From Larix kaempferi (lineage: Eukaryota; Streptophyta; Pinopsida; Pinales; Pinaceae), in contig BSBM01000232.1 of assembly GCA_027924585.1 (NCBI GenBank), positions 31,395,001-31,459,000 on the forward strand: 64,000 nt of DNA. The letters run 5' to 3'. The notes below the pieces were generated by a model, which saw only the letters and a program-made list of their open reading frames with translations, was not told where the DNA came from and did not search any database. Shown in pieces: positions 25,449-34,490 of this stretch (within the stretch, counting starts at the first letter, position 1; each line of letters begins with the position of its first letter). The translations under genes and the position numbers were made by a program.

Positions 25449-27021
25449 TGTTGGGCCCAAGTTGGGACAAAGTTTTGGTAACACTTTTGATAAGCAGGAA
25501 AAGCTGAGTTGAGCGCAACTCAGAAAAAGATGTAATTTTGTCTAAGTGTTGAGGGTGCAGCGAAGTTGTGCGCAGTATCCAAATTTTGGAAGTACCGCGA
25601 AGACCAGTGCTACGAGGAAGTAGTGTTGCGAAGCAGTCAGGCCATGTGGAGCTAGCAAAGCGGAATGCTAGACGAGGATCAGGTGCAGGTACCGAATGGA
25701 CCAATAGTGGTCTAATTTTGGAAAGATGCTCCAGGAGTGCCAAGCAGCGGGCACAAGCAAATCAGGAAGGCAGCCAATGCATGAGTTTGTTAAGGAAAGG
25801 AAAGGTCAAGGAAAGCGATGGCTTGGCATGTGGGCAAGACTATTAGAGATGAACGGTTCAGTGAAAGTGACCTGTTGGCTCACATGCAACAGGAAGGCTG
25901 ATAACGACAGAATGAAGACATGGAGAACCATGAAGCAAACGCTACCAGATGCCAGCAAGCCGGTTTAGGGAAATCGACATAGTTTTGTAAACCCTAAGGG
26001 TTTTTGGGTTTAGGTCTTCGACATTGTAAAGACATGACCTTTGGGCATGGTCTATTTAAGAAGACAATTTTGTATGGGATGGGGTTACTTTTAGTTGTTA
26101 CATTTTTGGGTTCTGGATATTGTATGGTAAAATCTCTTTTGAGTTGAGAAGATTGTAAAGGCTCTACAGCTGTGTGCACAGAGACCTATCTGATAGGAAG
26201 GAGAGTCTGCAGTTGAGTGCCAGACTAAGAACGGTTGTCCCCATCCCTTTTAAAGATATATATTACCAACCGTTCTTGTGGATGTAGCTTCCCATCTGGG
26301 GGAGTGAACCACGTTAAATATTGTGTTGTGCGATTGTGTTTTATGGATGAATGCTTATCTGTGGTTTCTGTAAATGAACGTCTAGATGTTTCCTTCCATG
26401 TTGTTATGAGAGAACTGTTGTATGCATTTTCCATCAAAAGAGGTATGGAGATGATATGTTAAGTTCTGCATGAATAGATGAACAGTGAACATTTAGCTTA
26501 TGTTTGAGAACAGTGAATCAGTTAGTTAGTTAAGTGTTAAGAGATCACTTAAGTACTTCTTTATGCACAATAGAAAAATGAATAACAGTTGGATTGTATC
26601 AGTAGAATATGCTCAAATCATAACCACACCAAGTGGGTGAACGAATAGTAGATGGATAATCGGCTGAGTAGTTAAATGAGTGGATGAGTGATACTCATGT
26701 TAGTGCCTTAAGTGTTTTCGAACAATTCAAGTATAAGCTGAGTGGTATTGTTAGTAGTCCCAATAGAAGTCCCGCAGTAGAAGAACATAGTGGTGTGGAC
26801 CTCAGTGTTGTCCATCGCTACGCAGTACATTCATCCACGCAACTCGTCACTTACTATGGAAAGCTGATTCCGCACTACCCCATAGATACACCTCAGGTGA
26901 GACCTCAACCTGCTCGCAGTTTGTTGCCGAAAGGGCCGGTGCGAAGGGGTTTTCTTGGTCAAAGGGAAACTGTAAAGAACCTGGGTCTTATAGAAAACCT
27001 TTGGGTCAGCTATAGCCAACA
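25449..27021 (+). repeat. 5' LTR of the Gypsy element
   Basis: 1573 bp, starting TGTTGG and ending CCAACA (6-bp terminal inverted repeat). It corresponds throughout to the 3' LTR at 49875-51460. A TATA-like tctatttaag at 26051 is preserved in both copies and may be the promoter. Short open frames in the LTR are not genes. Confidence 0.95.
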
Positions 27022-27023
27022 AA

Positions 27024-27041
27024 TGGTTCCGTTGCCGTGCT
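27024..27041 (+). promoter_or_regulatory. Primer binding site, tRNA-Asp-like
   Basis: Two bases after the LTR end, tggttccgttgccg matches the complement of the 3' end of plant tRNA-Asp (TGGCGCCGTTGCCG...) with two mismatches in the first 14 bases. This primer is common in Athila/Tat-type Gypsy elements. Minus-strand DNA synthesis would start here. Confidence 0.75.
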
Positions 27042-27064
27042 AGAATCCGTGATGAGTTGCAATC

Positions 27065-27478
27065 ATGATGTGTGACGAAGAATACCAGTTCCTGGAAGGC
27101 TCTGACAACTGGCATCCTGAAAAGACAGAAATCCAAGCTTGGTGGGACAAGACCATAAGAGACTTTGCAAGGCAGGAGAATAGACATCCGCGTCTATGTG
27201 ACACACAGTGGTCGGATAGATATCTGTGGAAAGATATTCACGAGATTTTCTAGGCATCATTTCCAAATGAGCTGCACGCGTGGATCTCACGGCTCGCAGA
27301 AAAGAAAACCTGTTTTCAAGGAGGAGTTCCTACATAGTGGACTCCTGAGCTCATAGCACAACTCAAAGAAATAGATAGCCCGTTGACACGCGCAGTTGAT
27401 TTTTGGGTCGATCATATGCTAGAAGGCTTCGTAACAAAATTTGTTGTAGACACACTCAAATCCTTCAGCCAAGCATAA
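27065..27478 (+). pseudogene. Small ORF upstream of gag (ORF1)
   Basis: A 137-codon frame from the ATG at 27065 to TAA at 27476, with two internal stops (TAG at 27251 and 27335). It lies between the primer site and gag and is in a different frame from gag. It reads SDNWHPEKTEIQAWW, RYLWKDIHEIF, ASFPNELHAWISRLAEKK and AVDFWVDHMLEGFVTKF: Trp-rich, acidic, with amphipathic helices, no membrane segment. I recognise no domain. A frame in this place is a feature of Ogre-type elements in the Tat lineage, whose ORF1 function is unknown. Just downstream, AAG|GTAAGT at 27501-27509 is a perfect splice donor, so a spliced subgenomic RNA is possible. The frame looks like a genuine ancestral gene because two stops interrupt otherwise continuous protein-like sequence. 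Confidence 0.6.
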
Positions 27479-27593
27479 GCATATTTTTTCGGAGGATTCC
27501 AAGGTAAGTTGTTGAACAATCTCAGTCTATACATTAAGATGTTGTTAGCTGAGGAAGGTGTTTTAAGAATGCAATAATATTCTTAAGTTTGTC

Positions 27594-29363
27594 ATGGTAA
27601 ACAGTATATATAGTGATTCTAACGAAGATACCCATAATCTTAGAAGTGTTAAGAGGTATAAATTTAATAAGAATCTTGGAGGCCCTGGACTCCATATCGA
27701 TACTGAGATTCCTTGTGACATTGACAACGAAGCCGCACCACCATTTACCCCTGAGAACCCACCGACTGCAGAGACCGCACCACCTTTATCTCAAAACCCA
27801 CCCACTACGTAGCCCACCCCATAGAATACTCATCCCAGTACGTCTATCCCGATAAGCCCATTTGTTTTCACTGCACAGAGCCCTTTACAGCAACCGCACA
27901 CTAATACGGGCGCCCCACTACCTAATAGGACAATGGAAAACACAAATATGAAGCTGCCGATATTCAAAGGAACTGGCCTAGAAGACCCTGACCAACATTG
28001 GTTCCTTTGTGAAGTCATATGGAATGTAAGACAAATCCAGGATGATGCCATTAAGAGAGCACAGCTCATCACTACTTTCAGGGACAGAGATTTACATTGG
28101 TTCATGAAGTACTCTAACACACAGTCGAGAACCCTCGCAGAAATTAAAGTTGTGCTTGTGGCAAAGTTTAAGAAACCCAAATCTGAATCTCAGTGTATAA
28201 CCGAGTTGAAAGAAATAAAGCAGAAACCGACTGAAACGGTTTGGGAGTTTGATCAGAAGTTCAAGACCCTATTGGACCAAGTAAGCTTTGTTATAGCTCC
28301 GAAACAGCACAAAGAATGGTTCATTGCTGCGTTGTTCCCCCATATTAGATTACCATTGATGCAATATAAGGTTACGTTGCAGGCAGAGGCCTTGGAGATC
28401 GCAATGAAGCTAGAGGCTTCGCCGATTGGTGAGACTAGTTCTGGAATGTCTCAGATCCAGAACCAACTGACCACCCTGACACTAGAACTGCAAAGCATGA
28501 AGAATGGAAAAGAACAAAGGTATGAACCTAGACATGAGGTCTAGTGTACAAGTTGTAAAGGAGAAGGCCATGACCGGGAGCATTGCCCTTTATTCCGCGA
28601 CTCTCTTAATAGTGGTGCGCCCAACCCAATAAATCAAAATCAGGCCCCATGGTGTGAAATTTGTAGAACCACAGGACACAGACCTGAAGACTGCTGTCTT
28701 ATACAGAAATATGTGAAAACACATAAAAATTTATACTGCACTTTCTGTAAATCAGTTGGACATGATGAATCCAACTGCCACGCATATGAGCTAATGAATG
28801 AGAGAAAACGAGATATGGACTCAATGAGAGGTGTTGGCTTGTACCGTGTACAAGGAGATAACCAGCCGAAATAAGAGAATGCACAATATGACCAAGGAGG
28901 ATACAGAGGTCGTGGTGCTGGATACTGCAGAAGAGGAAGAAATGATGGCCCGACGCAGGGAAGAGGCCGTGGCCAGGTCGTTTGTTATAATTGTGGCTAG
29001 CCAGGTCACGTATCTAGAGATTGTGTTAACCCATGCACTACATGCAACTATTGTAAATCATTTGAGCATGTTATTGAATACTACCTAGTGCTAGAGGTGG
29101 AAATGCAAAAAAGAAGACGGACGGAGACACCGAATCCAAACATCCATTGGATAGCAGCAGAGAACAGACCAGTAGACCTGAGCATCAATGTGGTCACGCG
29201 CAGTGGTGCTGAGACAGGCCGCGATAGGGGAGCAGAAGCTTCCACATCAGGCGAGGCTCACACAAAGCAAATCCCTCTTGAGACAGTATGGATAAGGAAA
29301 TCTCCAGGAAAAATACCTGCTCTCGACCTACGAAAAAATAAGGAAGTCTTTATCAACACATGA
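27594..29363 (+). pseudogene. Gypsy gag with multiple CCHC zinc knuckles
   Basis: Gag forms the particle shell and binds element RNA. One frame runs from the ATG at 27594 through a Pro/Thr-rich N-terminus, then the capsid-like retrotransposon gag domain at 27950-28430 (LPIFKGTGLEDPDQHWF, LHWFMKYSN, VWEFDQKFKTL). CCHC knuckles follow at 28545-28586 (CTSCKGEGHDREHC), 28653-28694 (CEICRTTGHRPEDC), 28737-28778 (CTFCKSVGHDESNC), 28983-29024 (CYNC..PGHVSRDC) and a decayed fifth from 29043. Stops in the same frame are at 27810, 27822, 28542, 28872, 28998 and 29361, but the frame itself is never shifted. Protease follows in the same frame, so the original was a gag-protease fusion. Two knuckles or fewer is usual for Gypsy gag. 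Confidence 0.88.
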
Positions 29364-29405
29364 GATACCTTCAGAGAACCAACAACAAAGTCACAGCAGA
29401 TCCCG

Positions 29406-29998
29406 TTGCGCAGTGAAGCACCGCATGTTGAATACATACCAGTGGCTTATGATAAAACAAGCACTGCGACAGATGTCAGCACTTCCGTTGCACAGTTCCT
29501 ACGAAACTGCATGAAGCTACTCAAAAGTGAAAATGCCATAGTAGAGCTACAGAAGCTCATAAACCAGTATGAGCTGCACACCGGAACAGAGACTTATGAT
29601 AGCACAGTACATCACATAAGGAAGCATAAAAGAACAGGCCAAGAAATGAGACTTACCGTGCAGATGGGAGATTTTGAAATGGATGAAGTCATCCTTGATC
29701 TGGGATCCGAAGTAAATGTCTTAACTAAGTAGACATGGCAACAGATGGGTTGACCAAAGTTGTCATGGTCACCTATCCAGCTGAGAATGGCTAACCAGGA
29801 GAAATTCATACCTTTTGGTTGGTTAGCTGATGTGATAGTCGACATCGATGGAGTCCAAAGTCATGCAGACTTTGAAGTTATCAAGATTGTGGATGATAGT
29901 CAGCCTTTTCCTGCACTGCTAGGAATTGACTAGGCTATTGATAACTTGGCTATCATCAACTTAAAAACAAAGAAGATGATATTTGAAGGAACCATCTT
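29406..29998 (+). pseudogene. Gypsy aspartic protease
   Basis: Same frame as gag. It reads VILDLGSEVNVLTK around 29690-29732, the pepsin-type active-site loop with DLGS where DSG/DTG is usual, and FPALLGID near 29910, the conserved ALLG.D strand. The protease would cut the polyprotein into gag and pol parts. Stops: TAG at 29730, TGA at 29751, TAG at 29931. Around 29998 the frame changes and reading continues as IAPLDPVNGDRYSEP, a block that normally follows the protease, so a one-base indel is likely. Confidence 0.8.
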
Positions 29999-30003
29999 AG
30001 GGT

Positions 30004-31160
30004 CATTGCACCGTTGGATCCTGTAAATGGTGACAGATACAGCGAGCCGATTCAGGAGGAATCTAAGGCTCAAGACTTGGACAGACTATACCAGCTCACA
30101 GCGAACCAGGAAGATTACATTAATCCTACTGCAGATGGTACACTCAGCTGGAGATGTGACAGCTCCTACGTCTCTAATTCGGAGGCAGGGCTAGAAAATT
30201 GGCAAAGCTGGATGCATGAAGTATCAGCAAGAAGATGCGCGCAGGTTACGAAATCACTCCGCTGGATTGGAAAGGAGGTAAGTCCTATTCCCACATATGA
30301 TGGTTCTGCTAATGTTTACACTTTCATCCAAGAATACACTGCAGCTATTGCAGATGAGCACAGATTACCAGCATTGGATATGGCACTGCGCGACACACCC
30401 GCTAGATGGTGGAATGTGCACAAGCAGACATTGACCACGTGGGATCAATGCAGAATTAACATGCATATTCTGTTTGCTGACCGAGTTACTCTACCCTTTG
30501 AAAATTTTAATGGACAAACAGATCCTAGTAAGCACATTGAAGTCTTTTCATAGGCATGGTTGGAAAGGCCACATGAAGAATGGGTGCATCTATTTGTACA
30601 TACGCTTGATGAGGGCATTCCAAAGAAATGGTACCTAGACTTGGAGTTGCGCAGGGAAACCACTGATTAGGAAATGTTGACTGTGAACTTCCAGAGGGAC
30701 TTCAGCTTCGAAGATGAGAACCCGCTGATCCATGAGGCATTGCAGTTAATTAAGGAATGCATATTCAGGGGATACTGTCTTCATGAAGATACTACATGGG
30801 AAGAATTCTTCGAGGCAGATAGCGTTCCTACGAACCTACTAGAATGGAAGGAACATAAAGAACATCCCATAGAGTGTTATAACCTAACTGAAGAAGATGG
30901 TGATAGCAAGGAAGATGATGACGATGATCCATGCAACATAAACATACCAGAATCGGATGGTGCGCGCGACGTAGAAGGACCTCCGTTAGAAATCCTAGAT
31001 ATGAATAGACAGTAAAAACACAGAAGGTGAATATTGGCACAAGCGAAGAACCGAAGTTCGCAGCAATCAAAGACTATTGGGACAATCAGACTGTTGTAGA
31101 GATCGCAGACACTCTACATGAGTATTAGGAGTTGTTTTCAACAAAATTTACAGAAATGAA
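30004..31160 (+). pseudogene. Gag-like module between protease and RT
   Basis: Between protease and RT, where Gypsy elements usually have a short linker, about 1.1 kb codes for a second gag-like region. At 30190-30480 it reads LENWQSWMHEVSARRC, PIPTYDGSANVYTFIQEY and LRDTPARWWNVHKQTLTTW, with the P.Y.G......F and RWW...W..F pattern of a retrotransposon gag domain. At 30490-30760 a second stretch reads FENFNGQTDPSKHIEVF, EEWVHLFVHTLDEG and IPKKWYLDLELRRET, also gag-like. A very acidic linker (30890-31000) leads into the usual pre-RT block. Stops: TAG at 30551 and 30668, TAA at 31013, TAG near 31126. Its role is unknown; a capsid-like or RNA-binding role is inference from the fold pattern only. 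Confidence 0.65.
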
Positions 31161-31196
31161 AGGAATTCTGGGAGACCTAGGAGTCATGAAAATACC

Positions 31197-32066
31197 TTGA
31201 AGCCAGGCACAAAGCTCGTGAAGCAGAGACCGTACAGACTAAATCTGCGCTACAAAGAAAGAGTATGCGCAGAGTTGGATAAGATGCTTGAAGCAGGAAT
31301 CATTGAACCTGTCGAGGAATCAGAGTGGATTAGTCCCATGGTCGTTCAAGACAAGAAACCGAAGGGTGAGATCAGGATCTGTGTGGATCTCAGAAAACTG
31401 AATGATGCTTCCATGCACGACCCATTCCCTACTCCATTCACGGACGAAGTGCTTGATAATGTTGGAGGGAATGAGGCCTATTCTTTTACTGATGGTTTTT
31501 CGGGATATCATAAGATAAGGATTGATCCCGCGGATAGGCATAAGACGACGTTTGCTACAGAATGGAGGTCATTCCAGTACACAGTAATTCCTTTTGGCCT
31601 AAAGAACGCACCTGCCATATTTTCCAGAGTGGTCATCGCAACATTCAAAGAGTTTATGCATAAGTTTCTCGAAGCGTATTTTGATGATTGGACTGTGTTT
31701 GGTCTATTGAAGAACCATTGTGCGAACCTCAGAATGATGCTTGAGAAGTGTCGACAACATCAGATCTCTTTAAATCTAAAGAAATGTATTTTTTGTGTTC
31801 CTTATGGAATTCTACTTGGGCACATTATTTGTAAGCAAGGATTGATGGTGGACCCTGTGAAGATTGCCATTATTGTGAACTTGCCAACACCAAATTCAGT
31901 TAAGATGTTGCGCTCTACCTTAGGCCATACTGGATACTACATGAAATTTATAAAGGGTTACGTGCAGATAACCGCAGCAATGGAGAAGCTGCTAAAGAAA
32001 GACGTACCGTTCATTTGGAACGTGGAATGCGAACAAGGTTTTGATACACTAAAAAAAAGATGGTGA
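31197..32066 (+). pseudogene. Gypsy reverse transcriptase
   Basis: RNA- and DNA-dependent DNA polymerase of the element. Blocks in order: VKQRPYRLN, ICVDLRKLND, YSFTDGFSGYHKIRI, TVIPFGLKNAPAIFSRV, the catalytic YFDD at 31677-31688 (YFDDWTVFG), ILLGHIICKQGL and TLGHTGYYMKFIKGY. This 290-codon stretch has no internal stop and the catalytic residues are intact. The upstream linker ends GDLGVMKIP one base out of frame with this segment (frameshift near 31197), and another frameshift in an A-run near 32058 separates it from RNase H. The YFDDWTVFG box is unlike the YIDDIL of chromoviruses and fits the non-chromoviral OTA group. Confidence 0.93.
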
Positions 32067-32544
32067 CTGCATCAATTTTAGTCTTTCCAGATTGGACGAA
32101 GACATTTCATGTCCATGTTGACGCATCATGCATTGCCCTGGGAATCATATTAGCTCAGCCAGGAGAAGGAGGTATTGACCACCCTATTGCATTCTCAAGC
32201 AGGAAGCTCTCAACAGCAGAAAAAAATAAATAAATAAATATACTACTACTGAAAGGGAAGGTCTTGCGATGGTATATGCCCTTCAGAAATTCAGACATTA
32301 CTTGCTTGGTGCTCACTTCCTTATGTTCACTGACCATTTTGCGTTGAAATACTTGGTCAATAAGCCAATGTTAGGGGGACACATATGCAAATGGCTACTA
32401 TTGTTCCAGGAATATGACTTTGAGATTATTGTTAATCCAGAAAGACTGAACTTGGGACCTGATCATATGTCAAGGATTGAGACAGGAGAAGAGCCGAAGA
32501 ACATTGAAGACAGTCTTCCTGATGCAAAACTATTTGCTATATAG
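32060..32544 (+). pseudogene. Gypsy RNase H
   Basis: The domain degrades RNA in the RNA-DNA hybrid. It reads FPDWTKTFHVHVDASCIALG (first Asp), then KLSTAEKN, TTTEREGLAMVYALQKFRHY (Glu), FLMFTDHFALKYL (Asp) and LNLGPDHMSR. An (AAAT)n expansion at 32222-32240 inserts a TAA and separates the AEKN block from TTTE. TAG at 32542 closes the frame. The expected catalytic acids are present but the domain is broken. I found no second, archaeal-type RNase H. Confidence 0.88.
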
Positions 32545-33831
32545 GTTGCCGATGATTATTATAAGGATATCATTAATTTTTTGACAAAAGGGTTGGCACC
32601 GCATGAATTATCTATCCAGCAGAAGAAGCAGCTAGTGGTGTGAGCCGCAGACTTCACTATAATTGTAGGTCAGTTATACAAACTCAGAGCAGATGAAGTC
32701 CTTCGTAGATGCATACTAGATCATGAGAAACCATTTATTCTAGCAGACGCGCATTCAGGGATAGCGGGAGGTCACTATGCAGGAATGGCTACCGTGCAGA
32801 AGATATTGTGTGCAGGGCTATGGTGGCCCACGATCCACAAATATTCCAAAGAACACTGCAGGAACTGTGATGTCTGTCAGAGGACAGGGAAACCTTCGTG
32901 AAGAGATGAGATGCCATTAAACCCATAGTTGACCTTGCAGGCGTTTGAGAAATGGGAAATTGATTTTTTGAGTCCTATAAACCCACCAGGAAAAAGAACT
33001 GGTGCGAGGTATATTATTACTGCTACTAATTACCTCACCAGATGGGTGGAAGCAAAGCCAGTAAAGGACTGCAGCGCCAGTACTGCTGCGCAGTTCATTT
33101 TTGAAGACATATTGTCAAGATTTGGTTGTCCGAAGATTTTGATGAGTGACCAAGGTACTCACTTTTTGAACAAGACCATTGAGGCACTTACAGAGGAATT
33201 CCACATTCATCATCAGTGCAGTACTCCATATCATCCACAGGCGAATGGCACTATTGAGGCTTTCAATAAAATACTGGAGAACGCACTCACTAAGGTCTAC
33301 AACGTAAATAGAGATGATTGGGATCTGCGCATCTCCTCTGTGTTATGGGCATACAGGACTACATGCAAGAAATTGACAGGACATACACCTTTTCAGTTGG
33401 CTTATGGGAAGGAAGCTATAATTCCAATGGAGTACATTGTCGCTAGCTTAAGGATCGTTGCGTTCACAGGGATGGAAGACCACGCAGCATTAGAAGAAAG
33501 GTTGTTACACCTTGTTGGGTTGGAGGAAGATCGCTTCATTGTCAGCTTCCACCAACAAGTTCAGAAAGACCGTGAGAAAGCATGGCATGATCGCCAGATA
33601 AAGAGCTAGTGCTTTCAGGTAGGTGACCTATTCCTCTTGTATGATAGCAAGTTCATGAAGTTTTCCGATAAATTTAAGATGCATTGGCTTGGCCCATATA
33701 CTGTGATACATGTTACTAACACTGGTGCAGTCCAATTAGCCAATTTAGCTGGCGATACCCTACCAACTTTGATAAATGGAAGCAGACTAAAGCTATATCA
33801 CGATAGTCCTGCTTCGCAAAATCCTGAGTAA
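32545..33831 (+). pseudogene. Gypsy integrase
   Basis: The enzyme inserts the element's DNA into the chromosome. The N-terminal HHCC zinc finger (HSGIAGGHYAG... HCRNCDVCQRTG) lies at 32752-32890. The catalytic core has Asp at 32962 (WEIDF), Asp at 33148 (MSDQGTHF) and Glu at 33256 (NGTIEAFNK); the last two are 35 residues apart, the classic D,D35E spacing. The C-terminal part reads VGDLFLLYDSKF, HWLGPYTV and NGSRLKLYHD, the GPY/F-type module. Stops in an otherwise constant frame: TGA near 32641 and 32899, TAG near 32926 and 33607. Confidence 0.93.
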
Positions 33832-34085
33832 CAAGCAGAGGAAGAAATTTCTAAGTGTCAAGTACAATTGAAATTGGACACTAGAAATGTAAAGGAGGTT
33901 GTACATGTATGATAAGAAGAACAAGGTATGGTAAGAAGGATGATGTATGCACCGCGCAGCACTGCTGAAGCTGTGCAAGAGAAAAAAAAAAATGAAACCG
34001 CCCAGTTGAAAAATTTGGCACTACGAAGTAACTGCGTAGGATCGCAGATGGCTTGCCGCACAACTCGACGCAAGACTCAGAAAAA

Positions 34086-34325
34086 TAGCCGTTACAAAAC
34101 TTTTTGAGAAAAATAGCAGTTATATGACCGTTGCAATGAACCGCTTCAACATTTAATGAAAAGATAGCCGTTCTGAACACTCTGACGATGGAAGGGACTA
34201 AAGGATTCGCTCAAATTCACCAACGGACACTAGATTAAATTCCCATCTAGCCGTTGGAAGGCGCGGGGAGGACCCAGCTGCACCTATAAATAACGCCTCA
34301 TAAGGACTCACGGGCGTTACCAGAC
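34086..34325 (+). promoter_or_regulatory. Putative internal promoter with AACGG (MSA-like) cluster and TATA box
   Basis: Between integrase and the downstream ORF, five AACGG cores lie in about 170 bp: minus-strand matches at 34086, 34125, 34165 and 34248 and a plus-strand match at 34219. The plant mitosis-specific activator (MSA) consensus is YCYAACGGYYA; the site at 34248-34258 matches all 11 positions and the others 9 or 10. A canonical TATAAATA follows at 34285-34292, about 200 bp before the ATG at 34491. The inference is a Pol II promoter for the downstream ORF, possibly active in G2/M through MYB3R factors. Confidence 0.55.
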
Positions 34326-34490
34326 ACTTAGAATTTTCATGCATTCGCTCCTGTGTTAGCAATCCTTAGTCATATCTCAGAAACAGTTGCCTACTCTCGC
34401 CAGTGGATGTCCAAATCACCAGATAGAGAAGAAGAGATTACACTTCAAGAAGCAATCTGAATCTTTCAGCACGGGGGAATTGCAGAGTTA

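Noticed and set aside
25449-27021. Several open frames of 60-120 codons in the Gypsy LTRs, with parallels in 49875-51460
   Set aside because: They are LTR sequence, overlap on both strands, contain no domain and recur only because the LTR is duplicated.
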